From: Clostridium sp. CM027 | GTDB lineage: Bacteria > Bacillota > Clostridia > Clostridiales > Clostridiaceae | Assembly: GCF_024730565.1 (NCBI RefSeq) | Contig: NZ_CP077725.1 | Location: forward strand, 3,242,501 to 3,306,500 | DNA length: 64,000 nucleotides | Direction: 5' to 3' | Shown here: positions 45,198-54,561 of the stretch, in pieces | How positions within the stretch are numbered: the first letter of the stretch is position 1 | How the letters are laid out: each line of letters opens with the position of its first letter | Notes under the pieces: generated by a model | The model's input: only the letters and a program-made list of their open reading frames with translations | The model's database searches: none | What the model was told of the DNA's origin: nothing | Program-made: the position numbers and the translations under genes

Positions 45198-45240
45198 AAA
45201 ATAGCAGGATATAAATGCAAGTTTATATATCTGCTATTTT
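45198..45240 (+). terminator. lepB terminator
   Basis: AAAATAGCAG.ATATAAA and TTTATATATCTGCTATTTT form a long stem with a 6-nt loop, followed by a T-rich stretch. Confidence 0.85.
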
Positions 45241-45665
45241 CATTTTTTGAAAATTAATTAGTTAGGAATTTATATTATAGTCTAATAATTGAATTTAGTA
45301 TCCCTCTAGCTAAAAGGTTTTGCAATAAAAAAACCATGGTAAAGCTTTACATTTACTGGCAATTTATTTGATGAAAAAACACCAATATTCTTTTGTACTT
45401 TAAGATGTAATTTAAATCAACATTAACTAAATATTTGAAAATGAATAAAAAAAATTGTACGGTTTCAAAAGCCATATTAAGAATAAAATTATAGTGATAT
45501 ATTAAGCTAAAACGAGCATTTTGTAGGGATTTAACTGAAAAATTATTAAAATGAGAAAATTTGGTTAAATACGATAAATTTTCATATTAGTTATTATTAC
45601 AACATATGGTATTATGAATTATATTAATAGATGATTAACATATATAATCAAGAGGGGGATATATC
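45241..45665 (+). other. 425-nt gene-free leader region of the OPT transporter gene
   Basis: No open frame or known riboswitch is seen. CATTTTTTGAAAATT at 45241-45255 differs at two positions from the CodY box AATTTTCWGAAAATT. A short GGTTTT/AAAACC hairpin is near 45317-45337. AGAGGGGG at 45650 is the ribosome site of the transporter gene. Confidence 0.35.
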
Positions 45666-47594
45666 ATGGCGGAATCAAAAAAACTGTCTCATACAGCTTA
45701 CGGTGGTATTAAAGGTGAGGATTACTTACCGTTTATACCAGCGAGTCAGGCAATGCCAGAACTTACGGCAATATCCATAATAATGGGTATGGTATTTGCA
45801 ATGATATTTGCGGCTGCAAACACTTATTTAGGACTTAAAGTAGGTATGACAATTTCAGCAGGTATTCCAGGAGCAATTTTGGCTACAGGAATACTTAAAG
45901 GTTTATTTAAAAGAAATAACATATTAGAGGCTAATATGGTATCTTCAATTGCTGCTATGGGAGAATCATTAGCAGGTGGAATTATATTTATACTTCCAGC
46001 AATTATACTTTGGGGTATGGAATTAAAACTCTCTACTATAATTGTTGTAACATTACTTGGAGGACTTTTAGGAGTGCTATTTGTTACACCTCTACGACGC
46101 TTCTTAATAGTAGAAGAACATGGTACCCTTATATATCCAGAAAGTATGGCAGCTGCTGAAGTTCTTGTAACTGGTAGTGAAGGGGGTTCAGGATTTAAGG
46201 CAGTATTGACAGGACTTATAGGAGGAGCAGTTTTCAAATTATTCTCTGGTGGATTTAAATTCTGGGTCGAAGAAGCTGAATGGACTATCAAACCAGTGCA
46301 ATCAACATTATTTGGTGTTGATACGTTAGCATCTCTTATGGGTGTCGGTTATATAGTTGGAGTCCAAGCATCACTTTATATGTTTGGAGGTTCTTTAATA
46401 GCATGGTTTGGACTTATGCCATTAATAATGTATGTTGGGCATGGTTTGCAAGCACCATTATTCCCATCAGTAAAACTTATTAGTGAAATGGGAGCATGGG
46501 ATATTTGGAAAAATTATATAAGATATATAGGCGCTGGTGCGGTTGCAGCAGGTGGATTTATAAGTCTTGGAAAATCAGCTCCAACAATCATCAAATCTTT
46601 TAAATCAGCTATGTCTGGTATTGGAGCAGGTGGGGCAAATACCCAAAAAAGATCAGATATTGAGGCACCAATAACTTGGGTTGTAGGCGCAGCAGTATTA
46701 GTATTCTTACTTTCATGGTTGTTACCAATAATTAATGTGGGTATAGTTGGTGGAATACTTGCAGTTGTATTCTCATTCTTCTTTGCAGTTGTATCAGCTA
46801 GAATGGTTGGTTTAATTGGATGTTCAAATAATCCAGCTTCAGGAATGACTATAGCTACATTGTTATTTGTAACATCAATATTAAAGCTTACAGGTAACGT
46901 TGGTGATAAAGGAATGATTGCAGCTGTTATTGTAGGTGGTATAGTTTGTGTTGCTATCTGTGTTTCTGGTGGTACTGCACAAAGCTTAAAAACAACTTAC
47001 GTTATTGGTGGAACACCAAAGAGTGTTCAGATTGGTATGTATTTAGGAATAGTTGCAGCAGCAGCAGTTGCTGGCGGAGTATTATTAATGCTTAATAGCA
47101 CATACGGTATAGGTAGTAAGGACGTTGCTGCACCTCAAGCAACATTAATGTCAATGGTTATCAAAGGTGTAATGACTGGTGAACTTCCATGGGCTCTAGT
47201 ATTTGTTGGAGTTACAATTGCGATATTCTGTGAAATGGCAGGAATTCCAATACTTCCAGTTGCACTTGGAATATATTTACCAATACATTTAAACTCAGCT
47301 ATTCTTTGTGGTGGTATTATTAGAATATTAGTTGAAAAGAAATTCAAGAAAGACGAAGAAAAACAAAAGGTACAAGTGGAAAAAGGTATACTTCTTGCAT
47401 CAGGACTTGTTGCAGGAGATGCTTTAATGGGTATAGTTGTAGCAGGAGTTGCAACAGCGAAGCTTGACATAGGATTTGGAGCGAAGTTATTCCCAGCTTT
47501 ATCCGCAAGCCCCGAATTCGCTGCAATAATGTTCTTGGGATTAGGATTATGGATCTACATGTTTGCTACAAAAGTGGACAAAACTACTGTTTAA
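45666..47594 (+). CDS. OPT family oligopeptide transporter
   Basis: This 642-residue membrane protein has about 14-16 hydrophobic helices. It has the OPT N-terminal pattern PELTAISIIMGMVFAMIFAAANTYLGLKVGMTISAGIPGAIL (about 28-69), then YPESMAAAEVL (about 158-168) and GCSNNPASGMTIATL (about 386-400). The family imports small peptides or metal-chelates, driven by protons. The presence of a dipeptidase (PepV-like) and a dipeptide epimerase nearby supports a peptide substrate (inference). AGAGGGGG precedes the ATG, and a hairpin terminator follows. Confidence 0.93.
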   Translation: MAESKKLSHTAYGGIKGEDYLPFIPASQAMPELTAISIIMGMVFAMIFAAANTYLGLKVGMTISAGIPGAILATGILKGLFKRNNILEANMVSSIAAMGESLAGGIIFILPAIILWGMELKLSTIIVVTLLGGLLGVLFVTPLRRFLIVEEHGTLIYPESMAAAEVLVTGSEGGSGFKAVLTGLIGGAVFKLFSGGFKFWVEEAEWTIKPVQSTLFGVDTLASLMGVGYIVGVQASLYMFGGSLIAWFGLMPLIMYVGHGLQAPLFPSVKLISEMGAWDIWKNYIRYIGAGAVAAGGFISLGKSAPTIIKSFKSAMSGIGAGGANTQKRSDIEAPITWVVGAAVLVFLLSWLLPIINVGIVGGILAVVFSFFFAVVSARMVGLIGCSNNPASGMTIATLLFVTSILKLTGNVGDKGMIAAVIVGGIVCVAICVSGGTAQSLKTTYVIGGTPKSVQIGMYLGIVAAAAVAGGVLLMLNSTYGIGSKDVAAPQATLMSMVIKGVMTGELPWALVFVGVTIAIFCEMAGIPILPVALGIYLPIHLNSAILCGGIIRILVEKKFKKDEEKQKVQVEKGILLASGLVAGDALMGIVVAGVATAKLDIGFGAKLFPALSASPEFAAIMFLGLGLWIYMFATKVDKTTV

Positions 47595-47652
47595 TGTTAA
47601 AATTAGACATGGTAAACAAAATTTAACTTAAAGAAAAATAAAGAAAAAATAT

Positions 47653-47683
47653 AGTTAAGAGCCACTATGGCTCTTAACTTCTT
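47653..47683 (+). terminator. hairpin between OPT and PqqD-like genes
   Basis: AGTTAAGAGCC and GGCTCTTAACT are an exact 11-bp stem with a 5-nt loop followed by TCTTT. It ends 15 nt before the next start codon, so it may attenuate rather than fully stop transcription. Confidence 0.75.
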
Positions 47684-47697
47684 TGTAGGAGAAATAT

Positions 47698-48051
47698 ATG
47701 TTTAATAAAAAAAACAAAGAAAAATCACAAGAAAATTTTATGATTTACAGGCCATTAAGAAAGATTGAACAATGGTCTGTAAGTGATAAAAAAGTAAAAC
47801 TATTTTTTAACCATAATAAGCCAGTGGAAAAATTTGTGAGATGGCTCATAAAAAAATCAAAAGTTAATGATATAGAGCTCGATGAAATGGGTTCTATGGT
47901 TTGGCAACTTTGTGATGGCACTAAAACAGTTTATGATATAGCTTTAGCTCTGGCTCAAAAATTTGATGATACTGAGCAGAATGCTATTAATAGGTTAATT
48001 ATGTTTCTGAGGTATTTATCTCAAAAAGGATGGATTACCTTTGAAAAATAA
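47698..48051 (+). CDS. PqqD family protein
   Basis: This 117-residue protein has the PqqD/RRE-like fold: FVRWLIKKSKVNDIELDEMGSMVWQLCDGTKTVYDIALALAQKFD (about 40-85), followed by a helical end with FLRYLSQKGWI. PqqD domains bind precursor peptides for radical SAM enzymes, but no such enzyme or precursor is adjacent here. Stand-alone copies beside OPT genes occur in clostridia, and their role is unknown. TAGGAG precedes the ATG. Confidence 0.82.
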   Translation: MFNKKNKEKSQENFMIYRPLRKIEQWSVSDKKVKLFFNHNKPVEKFVRWLIKKSKVNDIELDEMGSMVWQLCDGTKTVYDIALALAQKFDDTEQNAINRLIMFLRYLSQKGWITFEK

Positions 48052-48076
48052 TAATAAATAATATGATATCTTAACT

Positions 48077-48166
48077 AAGCTACGAATGTAGATAAAGCTA
48101 CGAATGTAGATAAAGCTACGAATGTAGACAAAGCTACGAATGTAGATAAAGCTACGTACGTAGACT
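48077..48166 (+). repeat. five tandem 18-bp repeats upstream of the dipeptidase gene
   Basis: AAGCTACGAATGTAGATA occurs five times without gaps (starts 48077, 48095, 48113, 48131, 48149). Unit 3 ends ..GACA and unit 5 reads AAGCTACGTACGTAGACT. Each unit carries the dyad CTAC-N4-GTAG, which in unit 5 is the full palindrome CTACGTACGTAG. The array ends 20 nt before the dipeptidase start codon, overlapping its leader. Confidence 0.95.
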
Positions 48167-48186
48167 ATAAGTGGGGGGGAACGAAT

Positions 48187-49578
48187 ATGGAATTAAATAA
48201 ATTAATTGACGTTATGAAAGAGGATATTGTTAAGTCTACTCAAGAAATAATAAGAATTAAGAGTGTAGAAGGTGAAGCTAAGCCAGGAATGCCTTTTGGC
48301 GATGGAGTAGCTAAATCACTAGAATGTGCTTTAAACACTGCAAAGAATTTAGGCTTTCATACAGTTAACTTAGATGGTTATGTTGGATATGCAGAATATG
48401 GACAAGGTGAAGATTATGTTGTAGCATTAGGTCACTTAGATGTAGTTCCTGAAGGTGAAGGATGGATTCATCCACCCTATGCTGCAGAAATTCATGATGG
48501 AAAAATGTACGGACGTGGAACTACAGATGATAAAGGACCAATAATGGCAACACTTTATGGATTAAAAGCTATTAAAGATGCGAAATTGCCTATATCTAAA
48601 AGAATTAGAGTTCTATTTGGAACTAATGAAGAAACCGGAAGCAAGGAACTTGAATATTACTTAGAAAAAGAAAAAGCACCAGTTGCTGGATTTACTCCAG
48701 ATGCAGAGTATCCAATAATCAATGGAGAAAAAGGTATAACTATTTTTAACATTGTAAAAGATTTTAAGATCAAGAATAAGGGTGAAAACTTTATAAAATA
48801 TATTAAGGGTGGTCAAGTATCTAACATAGTACCTGATTATTGTGAGGCAGGAATCGTGGCTACTAACGCACGAAGCATTGTTAAAGCGTTGGAGATTTTT
48901 ATAAAAGATAATAATTACAAGCTTTCTGCAGTAGTTAATAAAGATATGGTAATAATTAAATCTATAGGCGAAGCAGCTCATGGAAGTTTACCGGAACTTG
49001 GTAAAAATGCTATAATGCAATTATTTGCTTTCGTTGGAACATTAGACCTTGGATCGAATGATGCGTCAGAATTTGTAGGGTTTTTAAATGAAAACATAGG
49101 TATGGAAACACACGGAGAGTCTTTTGGTGTTTGCCTTGAAGATGAGAATTCAGGTAAGTTATCATTTAATGTTGGAGTTGTAGATATGAATGAAAATTCA
49201 GCTACAATGACTTTAAATTTAAGATATCCTGTAACAAAGAAATTAGAGGATATGATGACTCCATTTAATAGTAAAATTGATGGAACTGGAATAAGGGTAG
49301 AAAAGTTTGAACATCAAGAACCATTATATTTTTCACCAAATAGTCCAATTATTAAGGCACTTCAAAAGGTTTATGCTGAGCAGACTGGAAAAGAAGCTAA
49401 ATTGCTATCCATAGGTGGAGGCACTTATGCTAAAGAAATGCCTAATACTGTAGCCTTTGGACCAATGTTCCCAGGGGAACCAGATACTATTCATAAAAAA
49501 AATGAATATATCACAATAGACAATTTAATTACGAATGCTAAGATATATGCTCATGCACTATATGAACTTGCAAAGTAA
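48187..49578 (+). CDS. pepV: M20 family dipeptidase PepV
   Basis: This 463-residue zinc metallopeptidase matches PepV (beta-Ala-Xaa/Xaa-His dipeptidase). Metal-binding residues are seen in GHLDVVPEGEGW (about 79-90), GRGTTDDKGP (about 112-121, bridging Asp), GTNEETGSKEL (about 143-153, catalytic Glu) and a late HKKNEYI. It would hydrolyse dipeptides brought in by the OPT transporter upstream. The Shine-Dalgarno is a run GTGGGGGGGAA. Five tandem repeats lie in its leader, and a strong terminator follows. Confidence 0.94.
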   Translation: MELNKLIDVMKEDIVKSTQEIIRIKSVEGEAKPGMPFGDGVAKSLECALNTAKNLGFHTVNLDGYVGYAEYGQGEDYVVALGHLDVVPEGEGWIHPPYAAEIHDGKMYGRGTTDDKGPIMATLYGLKAIKDAKLPISKRIRVLFGTNEETGSKELEYYLEKEKAPVAGFTPDAEYPIINGEKGITIFNIVKDFKIKNKGENFIKYIKGGQVSNIVPDYCEAGIVATNARSIVKALEIFIKDNNYKLSAVVNKDMVIIKSIGEAAHGSLPELGKNAIMQLFAFVGTLDLGSNDASEFVGFLNENIGMETHGESFGVCLEDENSGKLSFNVGVVDMNENSATMTLNLRYPVTKKLEDMMTPFNSKIDGTGIRVEKFEHQEPLYFSPNSPIIKALQKVYAEQTGKEAKLLSIGGGTYAKEMPNTVAFGPMFPGEPDTIHKKNEYITIDNLITNAKIYAHALYELAK

Positions 49579-49597
49579 ATAAAAATAGAATAACCTT

Positions 49598-49640
49598 AAG
49601 GTCTATATCTTATTTTATAAGATATAGACCTTAGTTTTTT
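49598..49640 (+). terminator. pepV terminator
   Basis: AAGGTCTATATCTTA and TAAGATATAGACCTT form a perfect 15-bp stem with a 5-nt loop, then AGTTTTTTT. Confidence 0.93.
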
Positions 49641-49814
49641 TAGGGTTAAATTTTATAAAAATAATTAGTAAAGAATTTTATAAAAGTAATAGAATTAAAG
49701 TAGATATAGAGGTATAATGAAATATTGTACTGTTAACAATTTACTTCTTATTGTATAAATAGGTTAAGTAAGTTAAATACTATTAAAATATTAAACTTTT
49801 AGTGGGGGATAATT

Positions 49815-50903
49815 ATGAAAATACAAGATATTAGGATAGGTAAAATTAATACTCCTTTGAGACAACCATATAAAGTAGGGAAGAGACTTCTTAATTTTTC
49901 TGATGAAATAGTTATAAAAATGGTTACAGATACAGGAGAAATAGGATATGGTAGTGCAGCCCCAACACCTTTAATAACTGGGGAAACCCAGAGTTCAATT
50001 ATTGGAGCAATAGAGTATATTAAACCTGAAATTATAGGTTTAGATATTGATAATATTGAAGAAATTATGAAAGTAATTCATGGTTCTATGCACGGAAATA
50101 ATAGTGCTAAGGCAGCTATTGATGTTGCTATATATGATTTACTTTGCAAAAAATATGGAGTGCCACTTTACAAATTTTTAGGTGGATATAAAACTTCATT
50201 ATCTACAGATATTACAATAGCAAATGATACAGTGGAACAAATGGTGACAAAATCAGTAGAAGCTGTAATGAATGGTTATACATATTTAAAAGTGAAAATT
50301 GGAAATGATATGGCTCGTGATATAGAGAGAGTAAAAGCAGTAAGAAAAGCGGTAAGGCGTGGAATAAAAATAAGAGTAGATGCTAACCAAGGGTGGAGCC
50401 CAAAGGAAGCTGTAAGTACTATTAGAAAGTTCGAAGACATGGGGTTAGATATTGAGTTTGTTGAGCAACCAGTTAATGCTTGGGATATAGATGGACTAAA
50501 ATATGTAACAGATAATGTGGAAACAAAAATTCTTGCAGATGAAGCAGTTTTTGGTCCATCAGATGCCTTTAAGATCATTGAAAAAAGAGCGGCAGACCTC
50601 ATAAGCATAAAGCTTATGAAATGCGGTGGTATAAATAATGCAATAAAGATGTATAATATGGCAGAAAATATGGGTATAAGATGTATGATGGGATGTATGC
50701 TAGAAAGTAGAATAGGCATTACAGCAGCAACGAGTTTTGCAGCGTCAAAATCCAATATGATTAAAGCTGATCTAGATACTATGTTGCTATTTGAACATGA
50801 TTCAATAGTTGGTGGTGCATGTATTACAGGGAATACGATAACTATTAATGATTCTCCAGGTCTCGGCATTATAGATATAATTGGATGGAATGAAATTTTT
50901 TAA
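49815..50903 (+). CDS. dipeptide epimerase (enolase superfamily)
   Basis: This 362-residue protein is of the L-Ala-D/L-Glu epimerase group. Its catalytic elements are YLKVKIG (KxK, about 156-162), RVDANQGW (metal Asp, about 189-196), EFVEQPV (metal Glu, about 214-220), LADEAVFG (metal Asp, about 239-246) and SIKLMKCGG (second catalytic Lys, about 260-268). In the family it converts L-Ala-D-Glu from cell-wall peptides, or other dipeptides. With PepV and the OPT transporter it forms a peptide or murein-peptide salvage group (inference). AGTGGGGG precedes the ATG. Confidence 0.92.
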   Translation: MKIQDIRIGKINTPLRQPYKVGKRLLNFSDEIVIKMVTDTGEIGYGSAAPTPLITGETQSSIIGAIEYIKPEIIGLDIDNIEEIMKVIHGSMHGNNSAKAAIDVAIYDLLCKKYGVPLYKFLGGYKTSLSTDITIANDTVEQMVTKSVEAVMNGYTYLKVKIGNDMARDIERVKAVRKAVRRGIKIRVDANQGWSPKEAVSTIRKFEDMGLDIEFVEQPVNAWDIDGLKYVTDNVETKILADEAVFGPSDAFKIIEKRAADLISIKLMKCGGINNAIKMYNMAENMGIRCMMGCMLESRIGITAATSFAASKSNMIKADLDTMLLFEHDSIVGGACITGNTITINDSPGLGIIDIIGWNEIF

Positions 50904-50957
50904 ATATACGAGTGCGAATTATACGAAAAAATAAAATCGTTAAATGGGGTGGTAGTT

Positions 50958-53141
50958 TTGAATAATAATAAATATGATATGGATGCTAGTTTAATAGAAG
51001 TTGAATTAAAGAAACAATTAGAATTTAATGTAGAAGAAGAAAAATTAAATGGCATTATTAAAATCATTAGTGAAGAAATTCTAAAATATATTCAAAAGAG
51101 AAAAGAAATTACAAAATATATTTTAGAATATAGGAAAAAAGTGATTGAAGATTATAGAGATGATGAAGATATGGTAATAGAATATTTTGATCATGAGGTA
51201 TATGTAAAGGAGGAAGCATTTAAAACTATTGATAGAAGAGTAATGGAGTTAACTGAGCTTAAGAGCTCTCCTTATTTTGGAAGAGTTGATTTTTCTGAAG
51301 AAGACTATGGTATTAATAAAATGTATGTAGGAAGGTTTGGAGTTACTCCAGAAAATACTTATGAACCTTTAGTAGTAGACTGGAGAGCCCCCGTTGCATC
51401 TTTATTTTACACCGGGGCTTTAGGGGAAGCTTTTTATGATGCTCCTAAGGAAAAGATACTAGTAAACATTTTAGCTAAGAGGCAATTTATTATTAAAAAA
51501 GAAAAGCTTAAAGGCATGTTCGACTCAGCGCTAGATGTAAAAGATGAGATACTTCAAATGGTGCTTAGTAGCAATGCGTCAGAAAAGCTCAAAGATATAA
51601 TAATGACAATACAAAAGGAACAGGATGATTTAATAAGGCAACCAAGAACCAAAACTATTGTAGTGGATGGCGTTGCTGGTAGTGGAAAAACTACTATTGC
51701 TCTTCATAGGGTAGCATATTTGCTTTATAATTATAGAAAAATACTCCAAGACAAGGTTCTAATATTAGGGCCAAATAATGTATTTATGGAATATATATCT
51801 TTAGTGCTACCAAGCCTTGGAGAATCGGGAGTTAAGCAAACAACATTTAGAGACTTTGCCTTTGACATTTTAGGGCCTATGGAAGTAATGAGCCTAAAAG
51901 AGTATATGGAGAAAGTGCTTAGTGGAGAAAAAGAATTTGCTAGAGATATTATGTATAAAAATTCTACAGAGTATAAAAACTTTCTTGACACCTCAGTAGA
52001 AAAATTAGATAACGAATACTTTAAAATAGAAGATTTATTATTTATGAATGAGATAGTATTATCTAAAAAGGAAATAATGGAAATGTTTTATAATCACTAT
52101 AAAACTATGCCTTTATTCAGAAGAAGTAAGAAAATTAAAAGAATTATTTATTCTAAGATTAGAGACGCTAGAGATGAAAAAGTTAGATTTATACAAAAAG
52201 AATATGAAAAAAGTGTGGTAGAGTTACCTGAGGAAGAAAAGGATTTTAAAATAAATGATTTAGATTTTAATAGAAGACTCAAAATTAGAGAAGTAATTAA
52301 AGAGATATTAGCAGTGAAAAGAAACCTTACTTGGATTGAAAATGGAAACTGTGTTGATTTATACAACAAAATAAATGGACATAAAGCATTAACAGAAAAT
52401 GATTTAGGTGGTATCTTATATTTTAAAATTAAGCTAGAAGGGATCAAGATTTCTGAGGAAATAAAGCATGTAGTAATAGATGAAGCTCAGGATTATAATG
52501 AACTTCAATTCATGGTAATAAAGGAATTAACAAAGTGTTCTTCTTTAACGATAGTTGGAGATAGCAATCAGAGACTGATTCCATATGACGGGAAGCTACC
52601 TATGCATGATATAAAGAATATACTTCCAGGGTGTAATACTCAGGAGTTTAGACTAAGTACCAGCTATAGATCTACAGTGGAAATTATGGAGTACGCTAAT
52701 AAATATTTGCATGCAGATCCTATTGTTCCTGTAGTACGAAATGGTGAAGTGGTAAAAGAGAAATTAATTTCTGATAAGGATGAACTTAAAAGTTTTATGA
52801 CCCAAAAAATTTCTGAGTTCAAAAGTAAGACTTATGAAAATATTGCGATTATCTGTAAAGATATAAGTGAAACAGAAAAAATCTTTGATTTAATTAACAA
52901 GGATGCTAATGTTAAGATTATAAATAAAGAAAACGCAGTGTATCATAGCGGGATTGTTGTAATCCCATCATATTTTGCTAAGGGACTTGAGTTTGATGCA
53001 GTTATCATGATATTAGATGAGCCTTGTGGACTTAAAACAGAAGGTTTGCAGGGGGAATATAAGCAAGAGGATAAACTTAGGTATGTAATGGCAACTAGAG
53101 CATTACACGAACTTCATGTGGTTTTGAAAAGTTCATTCTAA
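50958..53141 (+). CDS. helD: RNA polymerase recycling motor HelD
   Basis: This UvrD/Rep-like ATPase of about 727 residues releases stalled RNA polymerase from DNA. The TTG at 50958 is preferred, with GGGGTGG 5 nt upstream. The N-terminal coiled-coil arm (about residues 10-110, KKQLEFNVEEEKLNGIIKIISEEI) enters the secondary channel. A helicase core follows: GVAGSGKTT (Walker A, about 237-245), VVIDEAQDYNELQ (Walker B, about 506-518), GDSNQRLIPYDG and the late VMATRALHELHV. Length is typical for Firmicute HelD. Confidence 0.93.
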   Translation: MNNNKYDMDASLIEVELKKQLEFNVEEEKLNGIIKIISEEILKYIQKRKEITKYILEYRKKVIEDYRDDEDMVIEYFDHEVYVKEEAFKTIDRRVMELTELKSSPYFGRVDFSEEDYGINKMYVGRFGVTPENTYEPLVVDWRAPVASLFYTGALGEAFYDAPKEKILVNILAKRQFIIKKEKLKGMFDSALDVKDEILQMVLSSNASEKLKDIIMTIQKEQDDLIRQPRTKTIVVDGVAGSGKTTIALHRVAYLLYNYRKILQDKVLILGPNNVFMEYISLVLPSLGESGVKQTTFRDFAFDILGPMEVMSLKEYMEKVLSGEKEFARDIMYKNSTEYKNFLDTSVEKLDNEYFKIEDLLFMNEIVLSKKEIMEMFYNHYKTMPLFRRSKKIKRIIYSKIRDARDEKVRFIQKEYEKSVVELPEEEKDFKINDLDFNRRLKIREVIKEILAVKRNLTWIENGNCVDLYNKINGHKALTENDLGGILYFKIKLEGIKISEEIKHVVIDEAQDYNELQFMVIKELTKCSSLTIVGDSNQRLIPYDGKLPMHDIKNILPGCNTQEFRLSTSYRSTVEIMEYANKYLHADPIVPVVRNGEVVKEKLISDKDELKSFMTQKISEFKSKTYENIAIICKDISETEKIFDLINKDANVKIINKENAVYHSGIVVIPSYFAKGLEFDAVIMILDEPCGLKTEGLQGEYKQEDKLRYVMATRALHELHVVLKSSF

Positions 53142-53163
53142 ATTTCAAAAAGAAAAAATAATA

Positions 53164-53210
53164 AACTAACAAAAATAATACCTAGGTCACTAGGTATTAT
53201 TTTGTTAGTT
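53164..53210. terminator. bidirectional terminator overlapping the end of the DUF4363 gene
   Basis: AACTAACAAA.AATAATACCTA and TAGGTATTATTTTGTTAGTT form a stem of about 19 bp with a 6-nt loop. The right arm contains the last codons and stop of the minus-strand DUF4363 gene (from 53197), so one hairpin serves both convergent transcripts. Confidence 0.85.
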
Positions 53211-53562
53211 CATCCCAATTTTCAATAATTTGATTTAATTCAATCAAGGTACTAGCTTTATCCTCACTGGCTATCGAACCGCGAAGACTGGCGATGTTTA
53301 AACTTATATTATATAGTTCATCTCGTTCAACGCTAAATTGAATGCGAGGTATGATTTTTTTCCAGGCAGTATCAATTCTGACGATATCTTGCTCAAGCAT
53401 ATCCCACTTTTCAGATTTTGCATGTTCTATAGATAGCTCTACAAAAGAAACTACGTCTTCTGAAGGAGTGCGAGGCTTTTTCAAATAATTACCTCCTAAC
53501 ATTATTAGTACGAAAATTGTTAAAGTAACTATTGGTATAGCATATGATATAAATTTTTTCAT
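53197..53562 (-). CDS. DUF4363 family membrane-anchored protein
   Basis: This 121-residue protein has an N-terminal membrane helix (about residues 6-24) and an extracytoplasmic helical domain (FVELSIEHAKSEKWDMLEQDIVRIDTAWKKIIPRIQF). It matches DUF4363, which is routinely found next to DUF421 genes. It follows the DUF421 gene by 20 nt on the same strand. The pair may act together in the spore or envelope membrane; the function is not established. Confidence 0.85.
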   Translation of the reverse strand: MKKFISYAIPIVTLTIFVLIMLGGNYLKKPRTPSEDVVSFVELSIEHAKSEKWDMLEQDIVRIDTAWKKIIPRIQFSVERDELYNISLNIASLRGSIASEDKASTLIELNQIIENWDELTK

Positions 53563-53582
53563 AGTTTAAGCCCCTTTATCTG

Positions 53583-54296
53583 CTATTTATTATTTTCTTC
53601 TATATCATCTTTATAAAGATCTATATGTAAACCAGTTGTTGCGTTATAGATAGCTAAAAATACTTCGGAAGCATCATTAATACCTTTCTTTTTTAGTTTA
53701 GTCATTAGCCATTTTTCATTTCTATTAATTTTATCTAAGTTATCTTGCAAAATAGATCCATCGTAAATTATTTCAAAATCAATACTAGCAGGGGTAGTTT
53801 TAACTTTTAAATCATTTGCTGTAACAGTATCACATTGAGTTTTTTTTAAGATAGACAATTGTCCATCTTTTTCGAGTATTGCATAAGCTACGTCGCTTAA
53901 GTCAAAAACACCTTTATCTCTTAACTGTGATAAAAGGTCACCTATGGTGTAGCGAAATTTTTTCATGGATTTCTCAAGTACTTTTCCGTTTATAATAACA
54001 ATGGTAGGTTCACCATCTAAGTATTTTTCAGCAGTCTTTGAGCTAACAGTTATTAATTGAAGAATAAAGCATAAAACAGCCCAAGTAAGCAAGCCTACCC
54101 AATGAGGCCATGCCCTACTAGTTAAATCTGTAGTTAGAGTGGAGGCAGTGGAGCCTATAGTTATGCCTACAACATAATCAAAAAAAGTTAGTTGACTAAT
54201 CTGCTGCTTTCCAAGAACACGAGTAAATATTAATAAGGTGAAAAATCCGATGATTCCTCTCGCTAGTACTATTAGACCTTCATTCATTAATACCAT
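53583..54296 (-). CDS. DUF421 (YetF/YcaP) family membrane protein
   Basis: This 237-residue protein has three N-terminal membrane helices (about 5-25, 35-55 and 62-82). The DUF421 domain follows with LGKQQISQLTFFDYVVGITIGSTAS (about 24-48), PTIVIINGKVLEKSMKKFRYTIGDLLSQLRDKGVFDLSDVAYAILEKDGQLSI (about 97-149) and a second cytoplasmic domain. YetF-like proteins have been linked to spore germinant receptor stability in Bacillus. AAGGAG precedes the ATG. Operon with DUF4363. Confidence 0.9.
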   Translation of the reverse strand: MVLMNEGLIVLARGIIGFFTLLIFTRVLGKQQISQLTFFDYVVGITIGSTASTLTTDLTSRAWPHWVGLLTWAVLCFILQLITVSSKTAEKYLDGEPTIVIINGKVLEKSMKKFRYTIGDLLSQLRDKGVFDLSDVAYAILEKDGQLSILKKTQCDTVTANDLKVKTTPASIDFEIIYDGSILQDNLDKINRNEKWLMTKLKKKGINDASEVFLAIYNATTGLHIDLYKDDIEENNK

Positions 54297-54561
54297 CTCC
54301 TTTCAATGATAGTATATCCATATTTTATATTTATATTTATATGTATTTTATTGAAATTTATATTTAGATTAGAGGAGGTTTGTGGTATTTTGCATTCTAT
54401 GTAGAAAATTGACATAATTTAAAACATGAAAATTGATGCTAAAATGATTGGAGAAAGATATAATAATATTAGAAATAAAGTGAATTTAGGCGATATATGT
54501 ATTAAAATGTAAAAGCTGAAGAATCAAAATGCTTTAGGGGAAAATAAGAACTTAAAAAGGT

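Noticed and set aside
48077-48166. Possible CRISPR array
   Set aside because: The 18-bp units are directly adjacent with no spacers and there are no cas genes.
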